Assembly (NCBI GenBank): GCA_000467715.1
Contig: AJFK01000113.1
Coordinates: 50,045 to 114,044, forward strand
Source: Hysterium pulicare CBS 123377
Taxonomy: Eukaryota; Ascomycota; Dothideomycetes; Hysteriales; Hysteriaceae
Length of the DNA stretch: 64,000 nucleotides
Direction: 5' to 3'
Shown piece after piece: positions 10,539 through 22,894 of this stretch; positions within the stretch are counted from its first letter, which is position 1; the number at the start of each line of letters is the position of its first letter. Position numbers and translations under genes: made by a program. Under the pieces are notes generated by a model that worked only from the letters and a program-made list of their open reading frames with translations, searched no databases and had not been told where the DNA came from.

Positions 10539-11329
10539 ATCCGCGACATTCCCATCCTATTCCGCCGCTAGTCCAAACCTACAAAGGGGGCTCAATGCTT
10601 CCCCTCCGTTCTTCTACCTCTATCGAAATGCGAAACAAAGGTCACGACATCCACAAGCTCTTAGGAGCAAAACTATATGCGCCCGATTGACGAGTTGCCG
10701 TTCCTAAAGGTAATTCACAGCCGGTAGAACAACCCGCGGTGCTTTCAAAACTTGACAAGCCCCGCTATTACTTTTAATTCCTAGTCTACGTAAATCATTT
10801 GGACTCCGTGGAATCATTCAAAGTCAATTTCCTTACCAAGACGGGTCCGGAAGATGGCGTAGTACCCATGATTTGTGAAAGCGCGGAAAACGTTCAGGAT
10901 TGAAGAGGCCATCACTTATTTCGTCAACATGAATGGTAGAAACTTCTGAGGATGAGAGAACAGAGAGATACTTGCATGAGAATGTGTCTTTGAGTGGCTA
11001 CATTCTGTGGACTCGGACATCTTGTTGGGCCAGAGTCTGAGGTTGAGAAATTGAAAGCTTCATCGTAATTCCAAGACGCTATACACAACTTCTACTAATG
11101 TTCAAATCTGACAAGCGAGACCCTACCCTCGTGGACCCCTTCTCTTATACCAATACTCGTGGTCCATTCTTCAAACACTCAATGCAATCTTACATCTTAA
11201 TACATCTCTGCTTACCCAAACCGCTACACCTCCAACAATCGCGCTTCTGCCACGCCCATTTCTCTCATCCTTACCGTAGCGCTCTATGTCGATCATCTTC
11301 GTCCGCGCTGCATGATTTTCAGGCAGAAA
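10539..11329. other. Intergenic
   Basis: Nothing recognisable; convergent 3' region between the CAX-like gene and the next minus-strand gene. Confidence 0.5.
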
Positions 11330-12586
11330 TCATGGTAGAAATCCAGCTGGAATGCCCGGGTTCGGACGATTGAGTATCTTACATCGAACACAGTGGTTCC
11401 CCGGACACCAATGCTCGGTATTCATTTCTTCCAATTCATTATTAGAAGTGGATTTGCAGATCGGTGAAGTAGCTCCAGATGACATACTGGGCGTCGGCGG
11501 AGGAGTGAGGAGAGAGATGCCTCCGGTTCGGTATGAGGAACGTTCAAACTCTTCAGCGATTGAACCTGGGCTTCTGTAGCCTGAGTAACCGTGCCTATCG
11601 TTGTCCGTACAGTCAATTCTCACACCACCATCGTAACCTCCGGTTTCGGATCCTGTGTCACCGTAGTCCGAGGGTTCGTGGAGGGACTCTGAATCTGCGA
11701 ATTCGGTGTCAGAAACGCCTTCAACGAGAGCAATCAGTTCGTCATCAAGTGATTCCGCACATGCCGATGAGTCGTCGGATGGCGGGTATATCGAACCCCG
11801 ATAACAGGAGTCAGCTTGGCTCATATCATCATCGCTTGAGTCGTCACTACTCTCAGGTGCGTAGCTAGACGATGAATGCTCGTCGTCACTAGACAACCTC
11901 TCCCCGTTGACCGTATCAATCTCATTCGAAAACCATCCGTGTTTCCGGTTTCCCTCAACCATGAGAGGATGCTCAGAAAATTCCGCATCCGGAGTAGGTG
12001 TTGCGAAGCTATGGTATCGACCATGGCCCGAAGGACGGTGTGCCAGACGGCTTTTCCTGCCATTGCTGTATTCGAGACTACAGTCACTCAGAAATCTTCT
12101 TCGCCGCTGCCGTGGAGTATTCTCCTTTTTCGCGATGGACTTCAAGGCAAGATGTATGGCGTGCTCGAAGTCATCGTCCGAGAAGGTCCCTGTAGCCAAT
12201 TTGGAAGGTGGGGATGTCGTCGAGTTAAAAACTTTGACTGTTCCTTCTGAAGAGTTATCTGAAGCATCGTCCTTGTCCGGAACATAGTCAGGACGTTGTA
12301 CTTGCTGAACTCCTTCGAGTCTCGTCCTCTTACTAATTGGTTCGGGTGCAAAGTCGATTGGCCTCTTTGTCGGGGACGTCGAGAACGGATGTGATGATGC
12401 TACAGACACGGTGGAAGATGGGGGTGTGGGCAGATCAGGACAACTGGGGCAAGGCCGGCTGATCAAACCGTATTCTTTCCCAAGGTCACAGTCGAGACCG
12501 ATTTTAGCATCGCTACACCAAGTGATGTAGCGTTCGCTGTGGCCGGATTCTCCACACGCGTAGTAGAATTGAGAAGTGAAGCACAT
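11330..12586 (-). CDS. Conserved-looking fungal protein with Cys-rich ends, unknown function
   Basis: Single-exon gene, 418 aa from the ATG at 12586. I chose this start because the N-terminus MCFTSQFYYACGESGHSERY resembles a class of fungal hypothetical proteins that begin MC..(Y/F)..C-G-H. The upstream extension to the ATG at 12931 is Ser/Tyr-rich and looks like translated leader. Several Cys and His residues in the first 50 positions, including CPSC, and again near the C-terminus (EHWCPGNHCVRCKI) could bind zinc (inference). The middle is disordered, with acidic and serine stretches (SSDDEHSSSSYAPESSDDS), a nuclear-localisation-like KRPIDFAPEPISKRTR and a basic patch RQRRRRF. No enzymatic domain is visible. 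A nuclear or regulatory role is possible but unproven. Confidence 0.7.
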   Translation of the reverse strand: MCFTSQFYYACGESGHSERYITWCSDAKIGLDCDLGKEYGLISRPCPSCPDLPTPPSSTVSVASSHPFSTSPTKRPIDFAPEPISKRTRLEGVQQVQRPDYVPDKDDASDNSSEGTVKVFNSTTSPPSKLATGTFSDDDFEHAIHLALKSIAKKENTPRQRRRRFLSDCSLEYSNGRKSRLAHRPSGHGRYHSFATPTPDAEFSEHPLMVEGNRKHGWFSNEIDTVNGERLSSDDEHSSSSYAPESSDDSSDDDMSQADSCYRGSIYPPSDDSSACAESLDDELIALVEGVSDTEFADSESLHEPSDYGDTGSETGGYDGGVRIDCTDNDRHGYSGYRSPGSIAEEFERSSYRTGGISLLTPPPTPSMSSGATSPICKSTSNNELEEMNTEHWCPGNHCVRCKILNRPNPGIPAGFLP

Positions 12587-13638
12587 GACTGCTGAGCTGA
12601 GGTGTGAGTACGAGATGAGTCGTAGTTGGCCGACAGGATTGATATTTGGATGTGTACAGGACGTATTGGTGGCGTAGAGGGTGTTTGGTTTAGATAGCGA
12701 GGCTTGTTGTATGGAGCGGATGATGCGGCTTGAAGTGGAATAGTGAATGTTATATAGATGTCTGTAGCGATGGGTTGATGGCACGATGGATGACGAAGGA
12801 TAGAAAGATGAAGAGAGTAAATACCTGCGTAGTAGTAGAAAGGCCTGAGGGAAGGCACGGTCGTGACGAAGAGGGAAGCAGACGAGGAGCCCAAGACAGC
12901 TAGGTAACCATTCAAAAGTAGAGCTTCCCATTTAAAAACAAATCGTTAAAGACGAAACCTGTTCAGTCAGTAGGATGAAAGATGTCAACCCCTTCGTATG
13001 CGGAGTAGATGAACGTGTGGAAATTTGACTAATAACTGTCCGTAAACTAGTCATGCTAGATACAGCTACGCTTTCCAGATCTTCTCCAGCTGAACTATTC
13101 ATGGGAAATGTCGTAGTGTATGTACATACTAAACCATGCCTAAAACCCAGCCGTTTCCTAAACAAAAGGGGAGTCTATACAGTCATTGCCTCATCAATAT
13201 CTTGTGAGAACAGAACACCGTGTCTGCACTGAACGGAATATGCCAATTCCAGATGGAGGTAATGATGAGAATACAAGTAGGGTAAAATGCCGTAACAGTA
13301 AACAAAGCAAGTTCGCTGAACACTGCTGAACTTGAAAGCTGGTGAAGAAATGAAGGAAGGAGGCTCGCTCTCAGGAAAGTAATTAGAGTTATTGGATATC
13401 CGATCGCTTGAACGAATGCATACTCGCTCCATGCTCGCTTCGACGCTTTAGTACAAACAAGACGAAGAAACGAAATGCATATCTGTATGTTGGAAAAGCT
13501 TCCACTGTAGAAATGCCAATGCTAACTATATCCAAATGGGAAGAATAGTCTCGTGATCGCTCGTTAAGGTCGTATCAAAGTCCATACAAATCCCAATAAT
13601 ACAATACGTTGCAGTGGAGAAGAGGCGAGGATCTGAAA
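12587..13638. other. Intergenic, includes leader of the minus-strand gene
   Basis: The open frame of the downstream minus-strand gene extends back to an ATG at 12931, which I read as 5' leader. No other gene was recognised. Confidence 0.5.
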
Positions 13639-15180
13639 CTAGAAGTCCACACTCCACCTCATTCTGGGGTCTCTCTTGAACCTTTCTCCGTGACCCTTCG
13701 TATTCGCCACATCATCGCCCCATGCCCTACTCATGCTAAACCCACTCCCTGTCCATGTGCAATCCCCATCCACACCAAAAAGCAAAGTCTCCTCTTCTTT
13801 GTCTGAAGGAGGCAACTTAATCCTCGCTTCCAACAGTGGCGCAGATACGAATCTTGAGTTCAGCAGAGCGCGAGGAGAGACAAGATCTTGTAGGATGTTG
13901 AGGGATGAGATGTCGGATGATGTAAGAGGGGATCGGTGTTTCATTGCATATGGGCTAGAGTCGGTCGACGTAGAAGTGAATTTCTGTTGGCGTTTGGACA
14001 GGGAGGAGTTGATCGGTTGGTTCTCGGCGGGCAGAGCCACTTGAATACGGGTCTGTTTGGTTTGCTCTTCAGGAGAGGCAGAGCCGCTAGAGATGACAGT
14101 TGAAAGCTTCTGCCGACTGCCGCGGATGCGGACCATTTTCAAGCTTGTTTGCCTGGAAGTACTCGAAGGTGTAGGTGAAGCTCTGGGCGGAGAATGAACG
14201 ACTGTGTCGCTTGAATTACTGGAGGAATCATCTAAATTTTGTGTCTTTGTCATGGCAGTGTCTCGACGTTTCTTTTTGCGAGAGCTAGCTGCCGAAGGAG
14301 GCCTTGCAATGGGTCCTTTTGGATCCCGGTCATGACGCTGGGCTTGGATTGCGCTCTGGAAGTTGCTGTACGAGCTGCCTCTCGACAACGGAGGCAATTC
14401 TGGAGTCTCACCCCTCTCTAACTTGGCCTTCAGCTGCCTCTCACTGACTTGGCGTTGAAGGTTTAGTTCCACACGACTACTTGCGCCACTACCACTGCGA
14501 CTCCTGGTCGCTCGTTCCTTGCCGTTCATAATGCTGGCTTTAGGGGGAGGCTGTAGCATCCATCTATTGGCAGCGGCGTGGGGTGAGGGATTACTAACAA
14601 TTGGGGGGTGAAGATCGTTTACTGGTGGAGCGCGAGCCGTATAATAGCTTTCCGATGACGATTTCGCCGTTGCTGGTCTATTGATCCCACCAACACCCAA
14701 CGATGACCCAGCAAGAGCAGGATGATTGATGTCTGTGGGATCCTCCGATCCCCAAAGCTCCTCGTCTTCTCTCTGATATCGTTTCCTGTTCCAATTATCA
14801 CTGTCTAAAGTGTCCTCTGACATGCGCATAGCATCATGGTCCAATTGGCTGATATCGATGCTGCTTCCGCCTTGGCTCACGACGGTGCTATGAGTGCCTG
14901 CAGGTGTGATGCCCCTCTGGCTTCCAGTGTTCGTCTTGTGGCCCTGTCTTCGTGGCGGAGGTCCTGGCCCAAGTAAAATCTCTTCGCTCCAGTACGGATT
15001 GGTTGCCGAGGGGTCGGGATGACGGTATAAGTCTGGTTGTTCCATTTCGAGTATGTCCTTGGCCCTTCTGTCCCGCTTTGCCTGCTTCCGCCTCCTTTTG
15101 CGATACATACGGCCTGTACATGGCGCACAGGACACGTAGTGGAAGATGGCGGATTGGACCCCGCGCATGAACCACGACAT
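13639..15180 (-). CDS. Conserved fungal protein of unknown function
   Basis: Single-exon gene of 513 aa. I start at ATG 15180 (MSWFMRGVQSAIFHYVSCAP). The open frame runs 12 codons further without another ATG. The N-terminus is a short hydrophobic segment with paired cysteines (SCAPC), then a strongly basic stretch (RKRRRKQAKRDRRAKD) and a motif-like segment around HPDPSATNPYWSEEILLGPG. This order (hydrophobic, Cys pair, basic, NPYW) could suit a lipid-modified membrane-associated protein, which is inference. The rest is low-complexity Ser/Pro/Arg sequence and probably disordered. The last 40 residues (FGVDGDCTWTGSGFSMSRAW) look conserved. No domain of known function. Confidence 0.7.
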   Translation of the reverse strand: MSWFMRGVQSAIFHYVSCAPCTGRMYRKRRRKQAKRDRRAKDILEMEQPDLYRHPDPSATNPYWSEEILLGPGPPPRRQGHKTNTGSQRGITPAGTHSTVVSQGGSSIDISQLDHDAMRMSEDTLDSDNWNRKRYQREDEELWGSEDPTDINHPALAGSSLGVGGINRPATAKSSSESYYTARAPPVNDLHPPIVSNPSPHAAANRWMLQPPPKASIMNGKERATRSRSGSGASSRVELNLQRQVSERQLKAKLERGETPELPPLSRGSSYSNFQSAIQAQRHDRDPKGPIARPPSAASSRKKKRRDTAMTKTQNLDDSSSNSSDTVVHSPPRASPTPSSTSRQTSLKMVRIRGSRQKLSTVISSGSASPEEQTKQTRIQVALPAENQPINSSLSKRQQKFTSTSTDSSPYAMKHRSPLTSSDISSLNILQDLVSPRALLNSRFVSAPLLEARIKLPPSDKEEETLLFGVDGDCTWTGSGFSMSRAWGDDVANTKGHGERFKRDPRMRWSVDF

Positions 15181-16369
15181 GGTGGACTGAAGGTAGTACA
15201 CAACGCCAGTATACAAATGTCAGTGGATGATATCTTGGAGAAAGCGTGAATACTGGGAGTTGGGGCTAGAGGAGGTGTATGGTACGGGAGGAAATGCGGC
15301 GGCGACCTGCCTCTTGAAGGGTGAATGTGGGTGTTGTCAAGGCGCGGTCAAACGGGCGGGCGTCGCAGGAATTTGGGAAGTCCATTCCTGTCTCCAAGGG
15401 CGGGCAGGAAGGGTCAATTGTGTAGTGGGCGACGGAGAGTTGGTTAGGACGAGGCCAGGAAGCAAGAGCTGCTTGGACGGAGAGCGGTCCGTTCGGGAGG
15501 GGTGCCTCGTGAGGGAGAGGCTGCTGCGAAGGGCGATGACGAACATGCGATGCCAGGGGTGGGGGGCCGATGCGCCGTGGCAAAAGCTTAAACGTCTTGC
15601 TGCCGAGTCCAAGGGCCGATTTGATGCCAACACCCGCCTACAAAGGCAGTCCCTCTTGTGTAGTTGAGGAGAGATGCGAATGCGGACAGCTATGGTGCCT
15701 TCTCCGCGTTCCTGCAGCCAAATGGGCATCTGTCACAGCTCATCACACTGCCGCAAAGCAATCCTCCGTTTGGTTTCAGCTCCTCAGTCCGTCGCATTGC
15801 TTCCCGCACACTTCGCCATATGAATTCTTCCATGATAGCCACCACCTCAGTCTTTTTGCCAATCATCTGCCAACACTACAAAGAACGACACAGCTGTCCC
15901 TTCAAAGCCGATCACCTTCACCTGCTTCATGACTGATCTAAAGTAGGTAGGTGAGCAACGACCCTTGAAGCAATCTACCACAAACCACTATCTCGGATCT
16001 GACTAATGAAGGGGGCACTGATCACAAGCCGCTGATAGCATGGGTGCAAACACACAAACCCGTTCAGCCTCATTACAAGTCCCCCCTTCCCAACAATCCT
16101 TAAACATCACTCCCTGCTGACACTGCTTAGGCTGCGAGGGTAATATACTACCCATTTTGCACTTCTGCAGAGGGATCATGCTGGGAAAGAAATCCTGATT
16201 TTTTGGAAGGCGTGTAGTAGTTGGCATCGAAATCCTACCAATAACTAGAGCTTCCAATTTTGAGACGCAAAAAAATGCTCGCACCACCAAATCTGCCGCT
16301 GTTTCCCATGCCAAGTCTGAGAATACCAAATAGTACTCTACTCTTGACGTCCGTTTGCAAACCGCCTCT
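15181..16369. other. Intergenic
   Basis: Promoter side of the preceding minus-strand gene and 3' side of the nucleoporin gene. Open frames here (such as 15227-15667 +) have no recognisable protein character. Confidence 0.5.
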
Positions 16370-19300
16370 TCAATTTCGAACATTGACATCCCATATCCTA
16401 GTACTTTCACCCTTCCAACCTCTCTTCTTTGTGCTCCTTCCTTTCCCATCGGCCCCAAGCGCCAACATGGCCTTGCTGGTAGCTGCAAAAGCGCTCACCA
16501 GTTCCTCCATCCTCCCGGTCTGAACGAAGGCGTCTGCCAATTCCGCATGGTCCTCGCTGGCGATCACAGTGGCGAGGTCCATCGATTTGGTAGTGTATTC
16601 GCGGCCACCGAAGTAGCCGCACGCTTGGATGACACTATTGTATGCTAGGATGATCTCGGGGAAATAAGCTTCGCGAATCCAAAGTAGTTGTTGAGCTTGC
16701 CCTTCTGTGACACGTTAGCGGGAGATTGGACATCGAAAATAGTAAAGAGGATGGTAGGGGAAATGATTACCATCTGCGGCGTGGCTAAGAGGATCATCCA
16801 ACAAGTAGTCCATAACACTTTCAATGGCGTTAAAGAGTTCTTTGATTGTCTTTGACGACGTTTTGCCGCCTTTTTCCTTGGATCTAGAGCGATGCGTTAG
16901 ACTGCCGTTCGCATGTTGGAGAAGAAGTCAAGTTTGTTAGGGATAACAGGACAGGGGAGACTTACTGAATGAGCTTCTGCTCTTCTTCACGCCAATCACA
17001 CAGTAACTCCAATATCCGGACTATTTGACAAAGCTCCGAGTACGTCTTACTGATCTCCCGGAAATGATCGACGTGGAGTCTATGAGTTTCCTCTGTATGA
17101 TCGAATTCGGATCTGACTTCTCTCGGTAACTTTCGCTTGTACTCGGCCACGGCTTCTCCGTCCATGACCTCGGCATCGCGCTGGGTGAAGTCGAACGCGT
17201 AGTAGCAGTAAGCTCCGGTTTTGGCCAGAGAGACGGTCTCAACGCTCATGTCGTTTGCAAGCTGTATCGCAGCACCTAGGCGACCGTTTACTGTACATGT
17301 ACCTGAATTAGATTGTGCTGCCCTTCAAAATGACGCAACGTCGAGAGGGACTTACGAAGGAAATGTTTCATGGTCTCTGTAAGGGCCATAAACGTCGGGC
17401 CCCTTTCGTCCGGCACATGATTAAACCATTGCAACGCCTCGATCAAAGCCACTTCTTCGGGCTCCATTTCAAGATCCAGAAATTCCTCTTTGACCCGTTG
17501 GCCTGGCCAGAGCATGTCGTCACCAGTTGGTTCTAGTATCTCATACCGGTCAATGTGCGCGTTTTCGTCGTTGAAGGGGCTAGCCCTGTAGACAATATCC
17601 CAATACTCTGAAAGGCAATGGATGACTTGAATGTCATACTCCTGCATTATCTTCACGAATTGCTTCTGCTCCTTGGCATTTCTGATATCCGGCAGGATGC
17701 GCGCTAGACAATGATGTCGTCGCTTTCTTGATAGTTGTGCAGCATAGAGCGGGATTAGATCGATTCTTCCACTGAGCCTGAGCAAGTCGATATAGTAAGT
17801 GATAGTGTTTTCAATAAATCGCTTCTCATCTGAGTTTTTAGGAACTTTCATTGATTGAAACCCACGTCGGAAAACGAGCCATAAGTGTACCAAGATTCGA
17901 AGCGCATGAGGATCCGTGACGATATTACTGTAATAGTCTTCGGTCGATGGCTGGACATTAGGAGAGAAAACAAGGTTTGTGGGGCGTTTGTCGCCGAGTG
18001 CCATGCGAGATATTGCTGTGCCTACATTGTAGACAAGGTCTTTGAAAGTTCCGCCGATCAAGCTGCCTTGAATGAGCTTTATTGGTGTCAACGATTGAGC
18101 GCCTAGGCCCTTCTGATGTTTCAAACTGTCTATTACTTTCTGGCTGGCGGTTTCCCAACCTCCTAATAACGCAACAGCATCGAAAGAAGGAAACTTCTGT
18201 GCCAGCGTCGACGGCACCCTTAGAGGATACTGTTTTTGCAGGTAGCCGTCGAAGCGTGAGAGAAGCAGCGAGTTGTAGCGGGCGTATAGATAATCGTCCC
18301 ACGTGCGACAAACTTGTTCCACTGCTTTTAAATCTCCGCTAAGCAGGCCATGTACCGCACCTTCATATTTGTATTGAGCTCCCCTGGCTTGGAGGAAGCA
18401 CATCCGTCGCCAAAGAAATCCGACAGAGGGTCCAGCCAAACAAGTGCGAGTCTCTGATTCCGCATCTGACGCGACGCCCATACTGATAGCGCGCCAACCC
18501 TCATTCCTCTCTCTACACCATTCACATACGTCTTCCCAAGGCGTGCCGCGACGTAACATCTCGTAACATGCCATCCATATGGCCCGCTCGTAATAGTCAT
18601 CTGATTTCTCAAGATGTTTTCGCTGTCTTCCTGGCGCGTCTGGGTCGAGTTGATTCACTAACAACTGGGTTCCATCGCTGCTCTTGATCGGAGCGAGATC
18701 GTTGTTGAAGGTTGACTGGCGCATCCGTTTCGCGTGCTTGATCTTTGATTTAGTGTCCAGCCAACCGCTTGTCCAACTATTTGTGTCTTTTCCAGACTCT
18801 TCCGCCAATTGCTCTGTTAGAGATTTGATATTACTCTCATTGCTATCGGCTGTTGTCTCGAGCCATTTCAAAACAAGAAGTTTTTCCCTAGCTTGATCGT
18901 CTTCTAAAACAAATCGGTCCCAGATCAAAGTTTGTGGGCTGTATTTGTAGACCTCTCCAACAGCTTCAAGACGCGCTTTCCTCTCGGCTTCGACGTCTGA
19001 GCCGGGCTCCGGGTGATAGAGCTCGATAATGATTCGAACGAGGTCCCAGGTTGCGGCTTCTGCTTGCCATTGCCTTAGTTCTCGGATGGTGGCAGATGCC
19101 GGCTCTGCATTTGCTGTTACAGCTAACTCGGAGCCTTCATATTCAGTTTCCACACTTCGGCGCGGCGTGTCAGCCAAGCTTCGAATCCTCCGCTGCACGC
19201 TCTTTGCGAGTTCTCCTTGAAGCTCGGAACCGCTCTGCTGCTTAAGGGATTCAACGGTCGCATCTGCATAGTCCTTGAACTTATTGACCATACGCAAGGT

Positions 19301-19657
19301 TGTCTGGTAACTAGCCAATGGATCATGGCCTTCGTCACCCTGCTTGTGGGAGTGCCAGTTATCCACTTTCTCTGCGAACTTCTCTACTTCTTTCCCTACA
19401 CGATCGGCCATTGTTCGGAGTGGTTGGAGAGGATCGTCTTGCAAATGGGATTCTGGGCCTGGGGCGTGATGAAGGACTTCATTAGCCATTTGCCAAAAGG
19501 TAGGATCTCGAGTGATTGACGAACCGTTTGATGCTTGCGTATTACTCAAGTCGTGTTTTCGACCCTGCTATATACCAAGGCCGTTAGATTTTGTTGTGAG
19601 ATAGGAGTTGGGATTTACCTGAGGCCCAGATTGTGATTGTCTCGATACAGGTGCCAT
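16370..19657 (-). CDS. NUP84: Nucleoporin Nup84/Nup107
   Basis: Scaffold nucleoporin of the Y-shaped Nup84 (Nup107-160) complex of the nuclear pore. Five exons on the minus strand: 19657-19619, 19564-17356, 17302-16966, 16883-16771 and 16704-16370. They sum to 3033 nt, or 1010 aa. The first exon encodes MAPVSRQSQSGPQ. At the first acceptor two AGs (tag and cag) compete and would add or drop one Gln. The body is an all-helical solenoid with family landmarks such as WHSHKQ near the N-terminus, ERAIWMACYEMLRRGTPWEDV, and an extended C-terminal region (LLWIREAYFPEIILAYNSVI) that matches the Nup133-binding end of Nup84. Length is typical for filamentous fungi. Its long upstream region is shared with the divergent SUMO gene. 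Confidence 0.93.
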
Positions 19658-21101
19658 ATTAGAAGACCTAGCTATTGAGCTAGAAAAGGAGGAATTCCAT
19701 GCACATAGAGATTTTCACACGTCGAAGATGAATTGACTGTTGAAGGCTTTCACATTCATAAACAAGGTGACAAGGTGACAATGTCGGGACAATACTGTAC
19801 TAGCGCGTCTCGCTTGCTAGCCTCGAAACGTACCTAGTCACGTCGATTTTCCTTTCTTCTCTTCTTCTTTCTTTTCTCATCAATGTCTTTATAGGTGATC
19901 ATTAGAGTCTCGGTTCAAACTACTTCTCAATGTTTGTACAGGCCCTTGCGGTCTCTTGCGCGCTCACGATCGCCTTATACCAAAATACCTACTATTTCCT
20001 CGCTCAACCTTCTTAGAAGGAATGAGGGCGCAGATTTACAAAGGAGGTGTTACATCTCGAATCCATCTTCACTGACTGCCTTTTCCCGTCACAGTCCTTG
20101 GCTTCTCTGCTTCATCTTCAGTCTACACCTAGATTAGCCTAGGTTCCAAGATAATGTCTGGCGAGGGTAATGACCTTAAGAGCGATGCCTTTGGACAACT
20201 AACAGTACTCGCGGTATCTCCGTTCTCCTTATAGAATGCGTTACAGCAGTCATAAAGAGCGTCAACCTGGTTTACCATCGTCAGATTATGGAGAGTACAT
20301 CAGGAGGTTGTTTGGCAATACCTCCTTCCGACACTTCTCTTCCTTGTAGTTGGACTTCTGCAGGCAATCTGATTTTCGAGCATAAGCCAACTATCTTGAT
20401 ATTCGAGGCCCTTACGTACCTTGTATGGCACATGCTTTAGGATGACACGGCGGATCGGTTTTGAGATCATCTTTCAATGCCTACTGCGAGTCAGCTTATT
20501 CGAATTCATTCTTTTCATTGCGATCACTTGGGCGGCCGGTACCATTGTGGTGGATCACGTGAACACGCCAAACCCCGATGACAATATGTAGCAAAAAGCA
20601 ATTGATTCTTAGAGATAGCGAATTTCTTTGCCCGACAGAAGTGAATGGATTGCAGAAGTGAATCACCAACCCGGCCACCACCGTGAACTGAAGTGAACGG
20701 CGGAACAGAGCCGCCGGCTAGCCGCAGCGCTTGCAAACAGACCAAAACCAACCCCACCGACGACTTCCTACCCACCTAACATTTCACTTGCCCAGCCCTG
20801 CCAGCGGCCCTCAAGTCACTTTTTTTGTCCTCCGCTCACTTACTTGTTTCGCCACATCTCTCAACAGCTCGCCTCGACGCGCTCTCATTCGAATCACCTC
20901 TGAGACCCGCCAATTAATTCCGGTGAATCTCGGTGATAGCTTAGGTCCGCCAGATATAAATTCGTGTTGTCCCCTCTCGAGTACGTCTCACACCACCTCT
21001 GCTTCCTGCTTCGACTTACCTCCAGCCAGGCAACAGCTTCCTCTTCTCTCCACCCAAACACCACCAAATCTAGTGTCTGATACTTCAGCATCATCGTCAC
21101 A
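19658..21101. other. Divergent intergenic region between NUP84 and SUMO
   Basis: About 1.4 kb with no recognised gene. A pyrimidine-rich tract at 19848-19878 and C/T-rich sequence before the SUMO start are typical of fungal promoters and 5' leaders. Short frames here lack protein character. Confidence 0.55.
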
Positions 21102-21572
21102 ATGTCGGACAACGAATCTCCAAACAATATGCAGAAGCCGGAGGATACTCCGCAGGCATCTGAGCACCTCAACATCAAAGTAACGGATAACAACAATGAA
21201 GTCTTCTTCAAGATCAAGCGAACAACCCAGCTCAAGAAATTGATGGATGCCTTCTGCGACCGACAAGGAAAATCACCACAGAGTGTGCGTTTCTTGTTCG
21301 ACGGTCAGCGCGTTCAGCCCACTGACAACCCCGACTCGGTAAGTCTTTAGCATTTTGGTACAGCCAAGAACGGAAATGAGGTTTTGTGGACTTCGACAAG
21401 CGTGCATCGAAACAGCCCTCCCAAGCCGATTCCCACGTTTGCTACCTGATTATATATGCGACCCGATCAATTCACGATGGTATGAAACGTAGATACTGAC
21501 ATTCTCTGATAGCTTGACATGCAAGATGGCGATACGCTCGAAGTGCATCAAGAGCAAATTGGCGGCTGCTGA
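21102..21572 (+). CDS. SMT3: SUMO (small ubiquitin-like modifier)
   Basis: Ubiquitin-like modifier conjugated to lysines of nuclear proteins. Two exons, 21102-21338 and 21513-21572, give 98 aa. The intron is 174 nt, longer than most here. A flexible Ser/Asn/Pro-rich N-terminal tail (about 20 aa) is followed by the beta-grasp fold: HLNIKVTDNNNEVFFKIKRT, LKKLMDAFCDRQGK, VRFLFDGQRVQ and DMQDGDTLEVHQEQIGG. The chain ends GGC, so the Ulp1-type protease need remove only one residue to expose the Gly-Gly used for conjugation. Length and motifs match fungal Smt3/Pmt3. Confidence 0.97.
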
Positions 21573-22239
21573 TTGCTTCATCTGCATATGAGTGGATTTG
21601 CTATCGCAGATTGACCTCAACGGCGCTAGCACCTCCTAGAATGGGACGACCAATCTTCTCCTTTTTGGACGACATGGCTTATGGATGGAGAGCTATCTGG
21701 CATGGTATCAAGGGGAAACGGTGGAATTCTCATTTTCAGGCTCGAATGGATGGGTTTTCGGTCATGTTCTGGGCGTCTTTGGTGTCATCTGGGTTGCTTT
21801 CAGCGGCTTCCCTCCAGCGTATATCTTTGTGACACCATTTTAGCACGGTGCCGAGCTTTTTGAATGTTCAAAATTATTTTCCCCCGGACCTTTCGCAGGA
21901 CGGCTTTCAGTGAGTAATGTGGTCTTCAGTGTCAGCAAACGTTGCCGTTGCAGGTATATGCATAGTTTTGCAACGTTTAATGTCAACAAAGCACTAACTC
22001 TAGGGCGGATAGGAAACGTCTCTCATCCTGCGTTTTGTGACTGGTCTACCCGAATTTGGTGTCCTGACCTTGAATCGCTGACCATCGATTCAATTCATAA
22101 TCCTACATCATTTCAACAAGTTCAAACATTCAATACAAAGCCCTGCAACTCCATTTAAAACCGCTTATTGGAATGCCATTCCAAAGTGCGACGAGATCCT
22201 CCCATGAATTATAACAACACGTGGAATAAATAGAGTTGT
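21573..22239. other. Intergenic, convergent 3' ends
   Basis: Nothing recognisable; 3' regions of SUMO and the next minus-strand gene. Confidence 0.5.
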
Positions 22240-22894
22240 TCAATCTTCCCAAACGGCCCGCTTTCTTTGCTCAGCCGCTTCTCTTTCCCTCCTCTCCCTA
22301 TCCCTCTCTTCATCCCTCCTCTTCCTCTCCTTTTCCCTCATAGCCTTGTCATATTCTCTCTCTTCCTCTGTCCTCTTCGGTGCCCTTACCCCCAACGCTC
22401 CTGCAATTAACCTTCCCGCAACCGCGGTCGTTTTCTCTGGTCGCTTAGCTGGACTATCTTTGCCACTACCACTCCTCTCCAGCCCACCGATCCCATACCC
22501 AAACTGCCCCGCAGCCGGGAATTCAAAAGGTCTCACAGTCGGGGAAGCAGGGGTCGGAGGCGGCGGGTTTGGTAAATCATTTGAAGTTGCGGACTTCAGA
22601 GGCGAGAGATTTGTGGATGTGGCACTTGTGGAACGCGAGAGAGACTGGAATTGGTCTTCTGTTTCTGTTTCGGTGGAGGAACCGCTTGAGAGGTCATCGT
22701 CCCATGACTCGGCGACAGGAGTGGATTTAGGTTTGGCCTTTGGCTTTTCGGGATGCTTTGTGGAGATTTTGAGGTGTGTAAGAGTATCTGCAACTTCTGT
22801 GCGCCTTCCATTCAGTACTCATTTTTCGGGTGTAGGAGCTTTCGCCAAAGGCTTACGTACCTGCTTCAGAAGGGGTTGCGTGACTGGGAGACAT
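22240..22894 (-). CDS. Small fungal protein with charged C-terminal helix, unknown function
   Basis: Two exons, 22894-22861 and 22796-22240, give 196 aa (64-nt intron). The protein starts MSPSHATPSEAEVADTLTHL. The middle has an acidic Ser patch (ESWDDDLSSGSSTETETED), a Pro-rich linker and a well-composed segment around VRPFEFPAAGQFGYGIGGLE. The C-terminus is a single very charged helix (KRTEEEREYDKAMREKERKR) ending KRAVWED. The pattern looks conserved rather than random, but I do not recognise a named family. A coiled-coil or RNA-associated role is possible. The open frame on the opposite strand (22346-22915) is a shadow of this gene. Confidence 0.7.

Noticed and set aside
10539-10690. C-terminal extension of the CAX-like frame to a stop at 10690
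   Set aside because: A 61-nt intron (10411-10471) gives the family C-terminus ending at 10538; the extension is unspliced read-through.
12587-12931. N-terminal extension of the Cys-rich protein to the ATG at 12931
   Set aside because: The added 115 residues are Ser/Tyr/His-rich and look like translated leader, whereas MCFTSQFYYAC resembles a known style of fungal N-terminus.
15227-15667. 146-codon plus-strand frame
   Set aside because: Gly/Arg/Cys-rich composition from GC-rich promoter DNA, with no family resemblance.
16003-16488. 161-codon minus-strand frame at the NUP84 3' end
   Set aside because: It overlaps the last NUP84 exon in another frame; the NUP84 frame ends cleanly at 16370.
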